Source: Flavobacteriales bacterium
GTDB lineage: Bacteria > Bacteroidota > Bacteroidia > Flavobacteriales > Flavobacteriaceae
DNA: 6,197 nucleotides
Reading direction: 5' to 3'
Assembly: GCA_026983815.1 (NCBI GenBank)
Contig: JALSTJ010000446.1
Coordinates: 1-6,197 of the forward strand
Of this stretch, positions 1-5,586 are shown one piece after another (within the stretch, counting starts at the first letter, position 1; each line of letters starts with the position of its first letter). A model generated the notes under the pieces. That model worked only from the letters and a program-made list of their open reading frames with translations, made no database searches and was not told the DNA's origin. Position numbers and translations under genes: made by a program.

Positions 1-118
1 GGGGCTATCAATAAATAATGTGGAAATTTCATACATTCCTCGACCGTTTTCTCCCAATTCGGACATCAATTTCAAAACATCATCATAAGAAAATCCGAAA
101 CGTAAATCTAATATTTTG
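1..118 (-). pseudogene. 3' portion of a small membrane-protein gene split by a cassette; runs off the window
   Basis: Read on the minus strand from 118 to 1, this gives 39 codons after a split Asn codon, beginning KILDLRFGFSYDD and continuing through LGENGRGMY to FIDSP at the window edge, with no stop. From memory, the pattern LDLRFGxS...LGExGRxxY followed by an Asp-Pro region resembles a family of small multi-pass membrane proteins of Bacteroidota that carry one N-terminal helix before this motif; I cannot verify this. The matching 5' portion is at 1694-1821. Joining the two after deletion of 119-1693 gives one open frame of 82 residues to the edge (…SPTGSLHNKILDLRFGFS…). In its present state the segment has lost its native start and first membrane helix. 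The function is unknown. An in-frame ATG inside the cassette (complement of 187-189) could still start translation of this piece. Confidence 0.8.
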
Positions 119-131
119 TTGGCATTCATTA
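118..131. repeat. Left outer arm of the cassette palindrome (R'-like, crossover G^TT)
   Basis: GTTGGCATTCATTA is the reverse complement of the sequence at the end of the cargo gene, 1560-1574. Nine bases (AATGCCAAC) match perfectly, followed by one bulged A (around 1565-1567) and four pairs out of five. In an integron cassette this end of the unit supplies the R' half of attC once the circle closes. The full seven-base GTTRRRY consensus is not met, since the sequence reads GTTGGCA. Confidence 0.7.
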
Positions 132-158
132 GAAAAAAAACTAAAAACAGAACAATAA

Positions 159-1562
159 ATGAAAAATATATTATTAATTTTCTTAACATTAATCGTTAAT
201 ATCTCATTTGCACAAACGGAAGAACCTGAAAACAAAATTGTTACAAATAACTTTGTTAAAAATTATAACAATAATGATTACAAAGCAATATTTTCAATGT
301 TTGCAGATGTAATGCAAAATACTTTGCCAGAAGATAAAACGAATGAATATTTTTCAAACTTAAAAACAGAAGTTGGAAACATAACCAATATAGAATTTTT
401 AAAATATGAAAATGGTAGTTATGCGTCTTATAAAACAGATTTTGAACGTACTGTTTTTACTTTATATATTTCAATAGATAAAAACTCTAAAATTAATGGA
501 TTATTAATTAAACCTTATATTGAAGAAAATGTAACCAATAATTTATCTGAAAATAATTTAATAACAAAAAATCAATCTGAAATAATATTTGATAAGATAA
601 AACCTTTTCCAAATAATACTCAAATATCTATTGCCATAATTAAAGATGGAAAAGTTGGTTATTATGGAGTGAAAAAAAGTAAAGATACTATTTTTAGTAT
701 TGAAAATCGCAAAAGTATTTTTGAAATAGGTTCTATTTCGAAAGTATTTACATCCACATTACTTGCAAATTTTGTTATAAATAAAAAAATTAAACTTAAT
801 GATAATATCAATGATTATTTAAAAATTCCCTTTAAGAATAACACAAAAGTTTCATTTATTAATTTGGCTAATCACACCTCTGGGCTTCCTCGTTTACCTT
901 CAAATTTAGATTTAACAAAAACAAACCCTGAAAATCCCTATAAAGAATATAAGGAAAAGAATTTAGAGGAATATCTAGCGAAATACCTTGAATTGTCAAA
1001 TAAAGGGGCATATCAATATTCTAATTTAGGAGTAGGATTAATTGGTTATACATTAAGTGAAATTGAAAAAAGCACTTATGAAAATCTGCTACAAAATAAA
1101 ATATTTTCCAAATACAATATGCAAAATTCAACAACCGACATTAAAAATGTAAAAGGAAATTTAGTTAAAGGTTTAAATAATGAAGGAAAAGAAATTCCAA
1201 ATTGGGAGTTTTCAGTTTTGGCTGGTGCAGGTGGAATATTATCGACAGTTGAGGATTTATCAAAATTTGCTATTGCTCAATTTGATTGTTCAAATAAAGA
1301 ACTAAAACTAACAAGAAAGAAAACATTTGAAGTGAATGAAAATATGGATGTTGGTTTAGGTTGGCATATTTTAAAATCACAATCTAAAAATCTTTGGTAT
1401 TGGCATAGTGGAGGTACTGGTGGATATTCATCTTCTATGGTAATTGACACAAAAATTAAAAATGGAATTGTCATCTTATCAAATGTATCTGCATTTAATC
1501 CAAATATGAGAAATATTGATAAATTGTGTTTTGAATTAATGAAAACATTAGAGGAAAAATAA
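159..1562 (+). CDS. Secreted serine hydrolase, beta-lactamase (class C/AmpC-like) fold with N-terminal DUF3887-like domain
   Basis: This encodes a 467-residue protein exported by a clear signal peptide (residues 1-18, MKNILLIFLTLIVNISFA, likely cut before Gln19). Residues about 28-120 resemble the small DUF3887-type domain often placed before such hydrolases in Bacteroidota. Residues about 145-465 form a serine-hydrolase domain. The nucleophile motif is Ser192-Ile-Ser-Lys195 (in FEIGSISK), the second motif is Tyr287-Ser-Asn289 (YQYSNLG), and the third is His416-Ser-Gly in HSGGTGGYSS. NHTSGLPR (239-246) is also typical. All catalytic motifs are intact, so an active periplasmic or lipid-side esterase, peptidase or beta-lactamase-like enzyme is expected; the substrate cannot be told. 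The start is chosen because it gives the signal peptide and follows an A-rich leader. It is the only gene of the cassette. Its TAA stop forms the outer base of the palindrome. No consensus promoter is visible in the 40-bp leader, so transcription may come from outside. Confidence 0.93.
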   Translation: MKNILLIFLTLIVNISFAQTEEPENKIVTNNFVKNYNNNDYKAIFSMFADVMQNTLPEDKTNEYFSNLKTEVGNITNIEFLKYENGSYASYKTDFERTVFTLYISIDKNSKINGLLIKPYIEENVTNNLSENNLITKNQSEIIFDKIKPFPNNTQISIAIIKDGKVGYYGVKKSKDTIFSIENRKSIFEIGSISKVFTSTLLANFVINKKIKLNDNINDYLKIPFKNNTKVSFINLANHTSGLPRLPSNLDLTKTNPENPYKEYKEKNLEEYLAKYLELSNKGAYQYSNLGVGLIGYTLSEIEKSTYENLLQNKIFSKYNMQNSTTDIKNVKGNLVKGLNNEGKEIPNWEFSVLAGAGGILSTVEDLSKFAIAQFDCSNKELKLTRKKTFEVNENMDVGLGWHILKSQSKNLWYWHSGGTGGYSSSMVIDTKIKNGIVILSNVSAFNPNMRNIDKLCFELMKTLEEK

Positions 1563-1693
1563 CGAAATGCCAACAAAAAATATAGTGCATTTGGCAGATA
1601 GTGCTAAAATTCAAGATGATAGCAATAAATAAACATAGTGCAAAACCGAAAAATTGGTGCTTTAAAATGCCAAACGCACCATATTTAAAACCG
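1560..1693 (+). repeat. attC-like imperfect palindrome at the 3' end of the cassette
   Basis: The inner arms are 1578-1596 (AAATATAGTGCATTTGGCA) and 1668-1686 (TGCCAAACGCACCATATTT), complementary at 17 of 19 positions and separated by a 71-nt loop (1597-1667). Outside them lie unequal spacers, AAA (1575-1577) and AAAACC (1687-1692). The outer left arm is TAACGAAATGCCAAC (1560-1574). Its partner is not downstream but at the cassette start (118-131), so it pairs only in the circular form. The order outer arm, spacer, inner arm, loop, inner arm, spacer, G^TT mirrors R''-L''-L'-R' of attC sites, and the total size is inside the range known for attC. The long inner arms and the sequence do not match canonical attC closely. 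GTGC recurs several times in the loop, with no coding potential I trust. Confidence 0.75.
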
Positions 1694-1821
1694 TTATGGA
1701 GACTTCCGGTAGGTGAAAATTTAGCAAATAAAGGAAAAACAATCAAATTGATAAACAAAATTATTGTCAATCCAATGGAAATAAATTTTTTATTAGCGGC
1801 TTTTTTTATTAAATCAATCAT
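1694..1821 (-). pseudogene. 5' portion of the interrupted membrane-protein gene
   Basis: On the minus strand, the ATG at 1821-1819 opens a frame of 42 codons (MIDLIKKAANKKFISIGLTI… ending SPTGSLH) before the cassette junction. Residues about 13-33 are a strong hydrophobic helix after a Lys-rich cytoplasmic N-terminus. The start overlaps the stop of the alpha/beta hydrolase gene by 8 nt (ATGATTGA), a typical translational-coupling arrangement, so the intact gene was the second member of that operon. At the junction the host frame is left after two bases of a codon; the third base (C) and the rest of the protein are found at 118-1. The present frame instead runs on antisense through the palindrome and the cargo gene to a stop at 1495-1497, giving a 108-residue chimera unlikely to be functional. 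The family is not recognised with certainty. Confidence 0.8.
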
Positions 1822-3076
1822 TTTGAGATTTTAATTTGGTAAAATTTTTATTGACAATTTTCCAATTATTTTGTGCTTTAATCAAATTTAGAAAATCAAG
1901 ATAAGAATTTTCGTGATATTCAAACAAGGTTTTTGCAAAAGCCATATTGTTTTGTATGGAAACATTTAGAATCCGAGTTTTTAGATTCGGATTCTTATTG
2001 CCATCTATCATTTGAAAATATTGGTTGATACCAATTGTTTTGATTGTATCGTTCTCCGTTGTAAATAGAAGTGATGGTTCATAAAAAACTTTTTTCATTA
2101 AATTCAAATTGCCTTTTTTTCTGGCTTCAAAATAATTGTTCAAGGTCTTTTCCACTTGTTGATATGGATTAGGGCTTTCAAGAAATTTTCTCAACACCCG
2201 ATTATACTCATCAGCTCTGTTGATGTAAGGAAAATGTCCTGCTTTATGGAATGTATAAACCTGGGCATCGGGATATAATGCTTTGAGTTCTTTACGCAAA
2301 TTCGGACTGATCAATGGATCGTTGTCGGATTCCATAATCAGTTTGGGAATTCTTTTGATTTGATATACGGATGGATTGATCGTAAAAAAATCTATTACCA
2401 CCCGGTATCGGTTGATAAACTGTTTTTTTGAGAAAGGTAAAGTTGGCAGAAATGCGGCAAGCAAAGAATCGTTTTGCGCTGCCGGTAAGATTTTGTTTTG
2501 CAAGGACTTGTTACCAAAATATCCGATAAGCATTTCCGGTAAATAGGGAATAATTTGGGCTTTTACTTTATTTTCTTTTCTAATTTCGTCATTTGGTGGA
2601 AAAGTATTGCCAAAAACAGCTTTTTCCACTCTATCCGGCATGTTTTTTACCAAATATTGAGTAATATAGCCGCCCATTGATGTTCCCACGGCATAAAATT
2701 TATCAACATTTTCTTTTTTTAGAATGGCTTTAATCCCTTCCAAAGCATCATTTAGATTATCAACATTTTCCGGAAGTGTATAAGAAATAACCTTAAAATC
2801 ATTTTCAAATTCCTTGATTTGTTGCCACCACAAATCATAAGCTCCTCCCATTCCGTGAATAAACAAAATGGTTTTATTTCCCTTGCCGCCTACATAATAT
2901 TTCCATTCGTTTCCATTGATCATTAGAGTTTTGGTAGGTCTTTTGTAAAATTCCGACAAACTTTGAGCGGCGGAATCCTTTTTATGATATAAATCGAAAA
3001 AATTTTTTGATTGAACGGGAATAAAATATATAATTATCAAAACAATAATTATAATTAAAAAAACTTTTGTTTTCAT
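1814..3076 (-). CDS. Membrane-anchored alpha/beta hydrolase with C-terminal NTF2/SnoaL-like domain
   Basis: This encodes 420 residues. Residues 5-20 are an almost pure Ile/Leu/Val/Tyr helix after MKTK, acting as an uncleaved anchor or signal sequence, so the enzyme likely faces the periplasm. Residues about 55-300 form an alpha/beta-hydrolase domain. The oxyanion-hole motif is His74-Gly-Met-Gly-Gly78, the nucleophile elbow is Gly131-Thr-Ser133-Met-Gly135, the likely acid is Asp253 (in SDNDPLISP), and the catalytic histidine is His281 (AGHFPYINR). All triad residues are present. Residues about 305-412 look like an NTF2-fold, lumazine-binding/SnoaL-type domain (VEKTLNNYFEARKKGN… ending NNWKIVNKNF), an unusual appendage for this enzyme class whose role is unknown. 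The substrate cannot be deduced. The gene is divergent from fumC across about 180 bp, and its end overlaps the split membrane-protein gene by 8 nt, so the cassette insertion disarmed its operon partner rather than this gene. Confidence 0.9.
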   Translation of the reverse strand: MKTKVFLIIIIVLIIIYFIPVQSKNFFDLYHKKDSAAQSLSEFYKRPTKTLMINGNEWKYYVGGKGNKTILFIHGMGGAYDLWWQQIKEFENDFKVISYTLPENVDNLNDALEGIKAILKKENVDKFYAVGTSMGGYITQYLVKNMPDRVEKAVFGNTFPPNDEIRKENKVKAQIIPYLPEMLIGYFGNKSLQNKILPAAQNDSLLAAFLPTLPFSKKQFINRYRVVIDFFTINPSVYQIKRIPKLIMESDNDPLISPNLRKELKALYPDAQVYTFHKAGHFPYINRADEYNRVLRKFLESPNPYQQVEKTLNNYFEARKKGNLNLMKKVFYEPSLLFTTENDTIKTIGINQYFQMIDGNKNPNLKTRILNVSIQNNMAFAKTLFEYHENSYLDFLNLIKAQNNWKIVNKNFTKLKSQND

Positions 3077-3094
3077 TTAACAATTTTTTTATTT

Positions 3095-3102
3095 CAAATA
3101 AA
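3095..3102 (-). promoter_or_regulatory. Possible -7 box for the alpha/beta hydrolase operon
   Basis: On the minus strand this reads TTTATTTG, seven of eight positions matching the Bacteroidota -7 consensus TAnnTTTG, about 18 nt before the ATG at 3076. No convincing -33 TTG box lies at the usual distance, and the surroundings are so T-rich that a chance match is plausible. The rest of the 3077-3255 intergenic region shows only A/T-rich sequence with no hairpin or ORF that I can support. Confidence 0.3.
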
Positions 3103-3222
3103 ATTATAAAAAATATTGTAATAAAGGTTACATTTTACAAATTTTAATATTACAGTTATTTTTTATATCAAAAGATTATATAAAATATGATAATTGATAG
3201 CTCTTTTCTACTGCAATCTTCT

Positions 3223-3230
3223 TAAATTTG
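3223..3230 (+). promoter_or_regulatory. Bacteroidota-type -7 promoter box for fumC
   Basis: TAAATTTG is an exact match to the TAnnTTTG -7 element of Bacteroidota housekeeping promoters. Transcription would then begin a few bases downstream, near 3234-3238. That places the ATG at 3232 at or before the transcript start and supports the ATG at 3256 as the true fumC start. The -33 element is weak: the nearest TTG (3194-3196) is farther upstream than usual. Confidence 0.55.
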
Positions 3231-3255
3231 AATGGAATTTTTAAAATATAATCTT

Positions 3256-4653
3256 ATGAAATACAGAATAGAACACGATACCATCGGTGAAGTGAAAGTT
3301 CCTGCCGATAAATATTGGGGCGCTCAAACCGAACGTTCACGAAATAATTTTAAAATAGGTCCGGCAGCTTCCATGCCGAGAGAAATTATCGATGCTTTTG
3401 CCATTTTGAAAAAAGCAGCGGCTTATACTAATCACGAATTGGGTGTTTTGCCCAAGGATAAAAGAGATTTGATTGCGCAAGTGGCAGATGAAGTGTTGGA
3501 AGGCAAACTCTATGATCAATTTCCTTTGGTGATATGGCAAACCGGTTCGGGAACGCAAAGTAATATGAATTTTAATGAAGTGGTTTCCAATCGAGCACAT
3601 GTTTTGATGGGAAATAAATTAGGAGCAGGCGAAAAATATATTCATCCCAATGATGATGTAAACAAATCGCAGTCGTCCAACGATACTTTTCCTACCGCTA
3701 TGCATATTGCATTGTATAAAAAATTGGTTGAAAAAACCATTCCCGGTTTGGAAATGTTACGCGATGCACTCGATAGAAAATCCAAAGAATTTATGAAGGT
3801 GGTAAAAATCGGACGAACCCATTTGATGGACGCTACCCCTTTGACTTTGGGACAAGAGTTTTCGGGTTATGCATCACAATTAGAACATGGAATCAAAGCT
3901 TTAAAAAATACATTGGATCATTTAAGCGAATTGGCATTGGGTGGAACAGCGGTTGGAACCGGTATCAATACTCCCGAAGGTTATGCGGAATTGGTCGCCA
4001 AACATATTGCGGAAATGACCGGCTTGCCTTTTAGAACCGCAGAAAATAAATTTGAGGCTTTGGCAGCTCATGATGCAATTGTTGAAACTCATGGCGCTTT
4101 AAAACAAATAGCGGTTTCGGTAAATAAAATTGCTAACGATATCCGTTTATTGGCATCGGGACCGCGTTCAGGTATCGGAGAAATTATCATTCCTGCCAAT
4201 GAACCCGGAAGTTCCATTATGCCGGGCAAAGTCAATCCTACACAAGCGGAAGCCATCACAATGGTTGCCGCACAAGTTATGGGTAACGATGTAGCCATAA
4301 GCGTCGGTGGAACCCAAGGACATTTTGAACTTAATGTTTTCAAACCCATGATGATTTATAATGCTCTTCAATCCGCTGATTTATTGGGAGATGCTGCCGT
4401 TTCCTTTACTAAAAATTTGGTAGAAGGCATCCAACCCAATTACAAACGTATCGATGAGCTTTTGCATAATTCGTTGATGTTGGTAACTGCTTTAAATCCC
4501 CATATCGGATATGAAAAAGCGGCTAAAATTGCCAAAACCGCTCATAAAGAAGGAACCAGTTTAAAAGAAGCGGCTAAAAAATTAGGTATTTTGACCGAGG
4601 AAGAATTTGACAAGTTTGTTGTGCCTGAAAAAATGGTCGGAAAGATTGATTAA
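3256..4653 (+). CDS. fumC: Class II fumarate hydratase (fumarase C)
   Basis: This is the iron-independent fumarase that interconverts fumarate and (S)-malate in the cytosolic TCA cycle, active as a homotetramer. With the start at 3256 the protein has 465 residues, close to the usual length of about 465. An ATG 24 nt upstream would add MEFLKYNL, which is not a family feature and would overlap the likely transcript start. Diagnostic motifs, in 465-residue numbering, are TGSGTQSNMN (96-105), SSNDTFPTAMH (140-150), GRTHLMDATPLT (186-197, with the catalytic-site His189), and the superfamily signature GSSIMPGKVNP (318-328), whose serine loop supplies the catalytic base. The C-terminal domain with NPHIGYEKAAKIAKTA is complete. 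The gene is monocistronic, with its own promoter box upstream and a hairpin terminator right after the stop, and it converges on accD. Codon use is less A+T-extreme than in the cassette gene. Confidence 0.98.
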   Translation: MKYRIEHDTIGEVKVPADKYWGAQTERSRNNFKIGPAASMPREIIDAFAILKKAAAYTNHELGVLPKDKRDLIAQVADEVLEGKLYDQFPLVIWQTGSGTQSNMNFNEVVSNRAHVLMGNKLGAGEKYIHPNDDVNKSQSSNDTFPTAMHIALYKKLVEKTIPGLEMLRDALDRKSKEFMKVVKIGRTHLMDATPLTLGQEFSGYASQLEHGIKALKNTLDHLSELALGGTAVGTGINTPEGYAELVAKHIAEMTGLPFRTAENKFEALAAHDAIVETHGALKQIAVSVNKIANDIRLLASGPRSGIGEIIIPANEPGSSIMPGKVNPTQAEAITMVAAQVMGNDVAISVGGTQGHFELNVFKPMMIYNALQSADLLGDAAVSFTKNLVEGIQPNYKRIDELLHNSLMLVTALNPHIGYEKAAKIAKTAHKEGTSLKEAAKKLGILTEEEFDKFVVPEKMVGKID

Positions 4654-4673
4654 ATTATAAAACTTTAATGAAT

Positions 4674-4703
4674 AAGCCCGGCAAAAACCGGGCTTTATTT
4701 TTT
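4674..4703 (+). terminator. Rho-independent terminator of fumC
   Basis: The stem is AAGCCCGG (4674-4681) with CCGGGCTT (4688-4695), eight perfect pairs around a six-base loop, followed by TTTATTTTTT-like sequence. It lies 21 nt after the fumC stop and just before the end of the convergent accD gene. On the minus strand the same stem is followed by a poorer T-tract (TTATTCATT), so it may also serve accD, but less efficiently. Confidence 0.9.
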
Positions 4704-4704
4704 A

Positions 4705-5580
4705 TTAATGATTTCTTTTGACCAAATCTCTTACAGGTTGGTTGAGAATCAAGTCAATGTATAAATTGATATTATCTTTTAAATCTTTACGGTGAGAAAT
4801 GAAATCCAAAAATCCTTTTTCCAATAAAAACTCCGACCGTTGAAAACCTTCGGGTAAATCTTTACCGGTGGTATCTTTGATTACACGCGGACCTGCAAAA
4901 CCGATTAATGCTCCGGGTTCTGCAATATTGATATCGCCAAGCATTGCAAAAGAAGCGGTTGTTCCTCCGGTAGTAGGGTCGGTTAATAAAGAAATATAAG
5001 GAACTTTTGCTTTTCCCATACGTGCAATGGCAGCAGATGTTTTGACCAATTGCATCAGAGATATAGCGGCTTCTTGCATTCGCGCTCCTCCGGATTTTGA
5101 AATCATTACCAAGGGAATTTTATGTTCAGCGGCATAATCCATTGCACGAGCAATTTTTTCACCCACTACCGAACCCATTGAACCTCCGATGAATGTAAAA
5201 TCCATAGCGGCTACCAACAAATCTTTTCCTTTGGATTTTCCCAAACCTACACGAACGGCATCATTTAGTTTGGTTTTTTTCATGGCTTCTTTTAAGCGGT
5301 CGGTATATTTTTTGGTATCTTCAAATTTCAAAGGATCTTTGGAACGCATTTCCGCCCAAAGTTCTTCATATTTTCCATCGTCAAAAAGGATTTGAAAATA
5401 TTCTTCGCTTCCGATACGCATGTGATATCCGTCTTCGGGGCTGACATATAAATTTTCAATCAATTCGTCTTTATCTATAACTTTTCCCGAAGGTGTTTTA
5501 TACCAAAGACCTTTGGGTAAATCTTTTTTTTCGGAAGTAGGGGTAACAATCCCTTTTATTTTTCTTTTGAACCAAGACAT
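4705..5580 (-). CDS. accD: Acetyl-CoA carboxylase carboxyltransferase subunit beta
   Basis: This is the beta subunit of the carboxyltransferase that, with AccA, moves the carboxyl group from carboxy-biotin on AccB to acetyl-CoA, making malonyl-CoA for fatty-acid synthesis in the cytosol. It has 291 residues, the normal length. The N-terminus MSWFKRKIKGI and the blocks GGSMGSVVGEKIARAMDYA (132-150), ISKSGGARMQEA (160-171), LTDPTTGGTTASFAMLGD (199-216) and EPGALIGFAGPRVI (221-234) are typical of the crotonase-like carboxyltransferase core. The four zinc-ribbon cysteines usual in AccD are replaced: the CPxC pairs read TPSG (29-32) and SPED (47-50), and the whole protein contains no cysteine. I recall the same substitution in other flavobacterial AccD proteins, so this is probably lineage-specific rather than damage. 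It begins 6 nt after the fbaA stop with no Shine-Dalgarno, indicating cotranscription with fbaA. Confidence 0.97.
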   Translation of the reverse strand: MSWFKRKIKGIVTPTSEKKDLPKGLWYKTPSGKVIDKDELIENLYVSPEDGYHMRIGSEEYFQILFDDGKYEELWAEMRSKDPLKFEDTKKYTDRLKEAMKKTKLNDAVRVGLGKSKGKDLLVAAMDFTFIGGSMGSVVGEKIARAMDYAAEHKIPLVMISKSGGARMQEAAISLMQLVKTSAAIARMGKAKVPYISLLTDPTTGGTTASFAMLGDINIAEPGALIGFAGPRVIKDTTGKDLPEGFQRSEFLLEKGFLDFISHRKDLKDNINLYIDLILNQPVRDLVKRNH

Positions 5581-5586
5581 AACAAA

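Larger units (their letters stand above)
119..1693 (+). mobile_element. Integron-cassette-like mobile unit carrying a serine hydrolase gene
   Basis: This 1575-bp segment interrupts a minus-strand membrane-protein gene. GTT occurs at both junctions (118-120 and 1693-1695), so the boundaries are known to within 3 bp. Excision between these GTTs restores the host reading frame without a scar. Inside are a 40-bp leader, one plus-strand ORF (159-1562), and a palindrome of about 130 nt that starts at the ORF stop codon. The first bases of the unit are complementary to the bases at the ORF end, so the complete palindrome exists only in a circular form. A conventional transposon would have inverted repeats at both extremities, but here the right partner lies about 120 bp inside the right end. 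No transposase or integrase gene is present, so mobility would need a recombinase from elsewhere. The unit is visibly more A+T-rich than fumC, accD and fbaA. The architecture is seen directly; the mechanism is inferred by analogy with integron cassettes. Confidence 0.8.

Noticed and set aside
114..1579. Conventional transposon with 13-bp terminal inverted repeats (TTTTGTTGGCATT at 114-126 and AATGCCAACAAAA at 1567-1579)
   Set aside because: The right repeat lies about 120 bp inside the boundary defined by the rejoined host frame, and there is no transposase. The attC-like circular model explains both the repeat and the boundary.
1693..1701. GTTATGGAG at the right junction, which from memory also occurs within the class 1 integron attI1 region
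   Set aside because: Here it is host coding sequence (antisense to SLHN), without the other attI elements or a nearby integrase, so the resemblance is most likely chance.
1786..1808. Half of a terminator-like hairpin (AGCGGCTTTTTTT) suggesting a broken terminator
   Set aside because: No complementary half is present, and on the minus strand the same bases encode LIKKAANKK at the start of the membrane-protein gene, which explains them.
1601..1834. A 77-codon plus-strand ORF
   Set aside because: It runs through the loop and right arm of the palindrome and then antisense to the start of the interrupted membrane-protein gene. It has no recognisable domain or start context.
3232..3255. Upstream ATG giving fumarase eight extra residues
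   Set aside because: It sits at or before the expected transcript start from the TAAATTTG box, and the extra residues are not typical of FumC.
4089..4371. Open frames antisense to fumC, and similar ones antisense to accD and fbaA
   Set aside because: They are shadow frames of strongly conserved genes and show no independent coding signal.
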